Source: Candidatus Methylomirabilota bacterium (GTDB lineage: Bacteria > Methylomirabilota > Methylomirabilia > Methylomirabilales > JACPAU01). Taken from it: a DNA stretch of 7,477 nucleotides. A program made the translations under genes and the position numbers. Positions 5,854 through 7,477 of this stretch are shown in pieces; position 1 is the first letter of the stretch; each line of letters starts with the position of its first letter. The DNA lies in NCBI GenBank assembly GCA_016180705.1, contig JACPAU010000216.1, positions 1 to 7,477 on the forward strand, in the 5' to 3' direction. The notes below the pieces were generated by a model. That model was given only the letters and a program-made list of their open reading frames with translations, did not search any database and was not told where the DNA came from.

Positions 5854-7477
5854 CCGCCCTCCGCACCACCTGCACCCGCCGGCCCGGGGACGGGGGGACA
5901 TTCAGGTACTGGAGCACCTCCCGGGCGATCTCCCGGAAGGCCGGGCCGGCGGCCGAGCCCCCCCAGCGGTCGGTCGCCGGCTCGTCCAGCACGACCAGGA
6001 TGGCCAGCCGCGGGGACTCCGCCGGCACGAAGCCGGCGAAGGAGGCCACCACCTTCGAGCGGGAATAGAGGCCGGTCTCCCGGTCGAGCTTCTGGGCCGT
6101 TCCGGTCTTCCCCGCCACCGTGTACCCGGGCACCGCCGCGGCCTTCCCGGTCCCGCGCTCCACGGCCTCGATGAGAATCGCCGTGAGGCGCCGCGCAGTC
6201 TCCGGGGAGATCACCCGCCGGAGCACCTCGGGAGCCACCTCCCGCGCGACGGCCCCATCCCGGCCCCGCACCGCCTTCAGGACGTGGGGCCGATAGACCG
6301 TCCCGCCGTTCGCCACCGCGGCCACGGCGGCGGCGAGCTGCAGCGAGGTCACCGACACCTCCTGCCCGATCGAGAGGGCCCCGATCGAAACCGCCGACCA
6401 CTCCCGGGGGCGGCGCAGGAGGCCCGGGTCTTCCCCCGGCAGGTCCACCCCGGTGCGGCTCCCGAAGCCGAACCCGCTCAAATAGGAGTAGTAGACCGAA
6501 CGGCCCAGGCGCTGGCCGACCTTGATGGCTCCCACGTTGCTCGACTGCGCCACCACCTGGCTGAAGGTGAGCCAGCCGTACTTCTCGTGGTCGCGGATCT
6601 TGACCCCGGCCACCTCGATGACTCCGTACTCGCCGAAGAACAGTTCGTCCGGCCGGACCAACCCCTCCTCCAGCGCGGCCGCCGCCAGGACCGCCTTGAA
6701 GACCGACCCCGGCTCGTAGGGGTCGGTCAGGGCCCGGTTCCGCCGGGACGCGGCGGGCGCCTCGGCAAAGGCGTTCGGGTCGAAGGCCGGGGCATTGGCC
6801 AGGGCCAGGATCTCACCGCTCCCGGGGTCCAGGACCACCACCGCCCCCCCCACGGCCTGGGCCTTCCCCACGGCCCGCTGCAGTTCCCGCTCCGCCACGT
6901 ACTGGATGACCTCGTCCACCGTGAGGACAAGGTCGGCCGGCTCGGGCCGGGCCGGACCCTCGTCCCGGAAGAGGACCCGCCCGAGCGCATCCACCCGCCC
7001 CGCCACGAACCGGGGCCCGCCGCCGAGCAGGGCGTCGTACTGGTATTCTACGCCCTCCAGCCCGGTGTTATCGAGGCCAACGAACCCGACGAGGTGCGCC
7101 GCCAGCTCGCCCCTCGGGTAGGACCGGCGGGTCTCGGGCAGGAGGCCGACGCCACGGATGCCGAGGCCGGCCAGGACCTGCGCCTGCTGGGGCGCGAGCT
7201 TGCGCTGGAGCCACACGAAGGGCCGGTCGGCGGCAAGCCGCCGCTGGATCTCGCCCCGCGGCTGGCCGAGGATCGGCGCGAGGGCGGCCGCGGCCGCCCG
7301 GCGGTCCCGGACCGCGCCCGGGTGCGCGTACAGGGACTGGGCCTCCAGGCTGACCGCCAGCTCCCGCCCGTGCCGGTCGGTGATCATCCCCCGCCGCGCG
7401 GTGACCGGGAGGCGCCGCTCGTACTGCTGGGCGCCCCGCTCGCTGAGGCGCTGGTGGTCCCGGATCTGGAGGGCGAA
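5828..7477 (-). CDS. ftsI: FtsI (PBP3), septal peptidoglycan transpeptidase, N-terminus cut by the window edge
   Basis: FtsI cross-links septal peptidoglycan in the periplasm and works with FtsW at the divisome. The frame enters at base 7477, and 549 codons are present. They begin FALQIRDHQRLSERGAQQYE, which normally follows the single membrane helix. The short cytoplasmic tail and that helix are therefore missing. An ATG at 7387 lies within the conserved RRGMITDRHGRELAVS segment and is not the start. Counting from that Met, the penicillin-binding motifs are SVFK at 228-231 (active serine S228, near base 6706, in EPGSVFK), SSN at 282-284 and KTGT at 427-430 in VAGKTGTAQ. The non-catalytic dimerisation domain with HLVGFVG (98-104) and GLEGVEYQYD (109-118) precedes them. 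The protein ends about 90 residues after KTGT with no PASTA repeats, which separates it from SpoVD and actinobacterial or firmicute types. The 3' end overlaps murE by 26 bases. No residue looks damaged. Confidence 0.96.
   Translation of the reverse strand, partial: FALQIRDHQRLSERGAQQYERRLPVTARRGMITDRHGRELAVSLEAQSLYAHPGAVRDRRAAAAALAPILGQPRGEIQRRLAADRPFVWLQRKLAPQQAQVLAGLGIRGVGLLPETRRSYPRGELAAHLVGFVGLDNTGLEGVEYQYDALLGGGPRFVAGRVDALGRVLFRDEGPARPEPADLVLTVDEVIQYVAERELQRAVGKAQAVGGAVVVLDPGSGEILALANAPAFDPNAFAEAPAASRRNRALTDPYEPGSVFKAVLAAAALEEGLVRPDELFFGEYGVIEVAGVKIRDHEKYGWLTFSQVVAQSSNVGAIKVGQRLGRSVYYSYLSGFGFGSRTGVDLPGEDPGLLRRPREWSAVSIGALSIGQEVSVTSLQLAAAVAAVANGGTVYRPHVLKAVRGRDGAVAREVAPEVLRRVISPETARRLTAILIEAVERGTGKAAAVPGYTVAGKTGTAQKLDRETGLYSRSKVVASFAGFVPAESPRLAILVVLDEPATDRWGGSAAGPAFREIAREVLQYLNVPPSPGRRVQVVRRADARAQNHN
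5858..5862 (-). promoter_or_regulatory. Ribosome binding site of murE
   Basis: GGAGG lies four bases ahead of the ATG at 5853, inside the 3' end of ftsI. It favours this ATG, whose product begins like other MurE proteins, over a GTG start at 5901 that would add 16 residues unlike the family. Confidence 0.55.

Noticed and set aside
1..7477. A novel defence, mobile or regulatory system
   Set aside because: Every stretch over about 60 nt is accounted for by standard dcw genes or the fold-back copy. No CRISPR-like repeats, transposase, RNA gene, att site or unknown protein was seen on either strand.

Overview
The window is a section of a bacterial division and cell wall (dcw) cluster. All genes lie on the minus strand, so transcription runs from high to low coordinates in the order ftsI > murE > murF > mraY > murD > ftsW. 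This is the standard dcw order. The DNA is very GC-rich (roughly 70% by eye). MurE carries the DNPR signature associated with meso-diaminopimelate as the third stem-peptide residue, and FtsI has no PASTA tail. Together these suggest a high-GC bacterium with DAP-type peptidoglycan, probably Gram-negative. The phylum cannot be fixed from this sequence; a proteobacterial or Methylomirabilota/Rokubacteria-like lineage is only a guess.

Layout from right to left. 7477-5828: ftsI, cut by the window edge, lacking the membrane anchor but with a complete transpeptidase domain. 5853-4376: murE, broken. Its N-terminal domain is read from 5853 to a stop at 5626-5628. The rest resumes in another frame at about 5635, with about 80 nt of normally conserved sequence missing between. 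4388-3006: murF, intact. 3006-1924: mraY, intact. 1923-1872: a 52-nt G/C-only-like gap, the only non-coding spacer. 1871-519: murD, intact. 522 to about 127: the first ~131 codons of ftsW. 126-1: an inverted copy of part of the same ftsW sequence, so the left end folds back on itself.

How the genes work together: MurD, MurE and MurF add D-Glu, meso-DAP and D-Ala-D-Ala to UDP-MurNAc-L-Ala in the cytoplasm. MraY moves the product onto undecaprenyl phosphate to give lipid I. FtsW (septal glycan polymerase) and FtsI (its transpeptidase partner) build septal wall. Most genes overlap or nearly touch, with GTGA or TGATG junctions, as expected for one translationally coupled transcript. No promoter, terminator, RNA gene, mobile element or CRISPR array is visible.

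I found no new biological system. Two features deserve a second look: the disrupted essential gene murE, and the fold-back inverted repeat at the left end. Both are best explained as assembly, amplification or sequencing artefacts until reads show otherwise. A guanine-run tract at the murE 3' end, just ahead of murF, is a minor point of interest.
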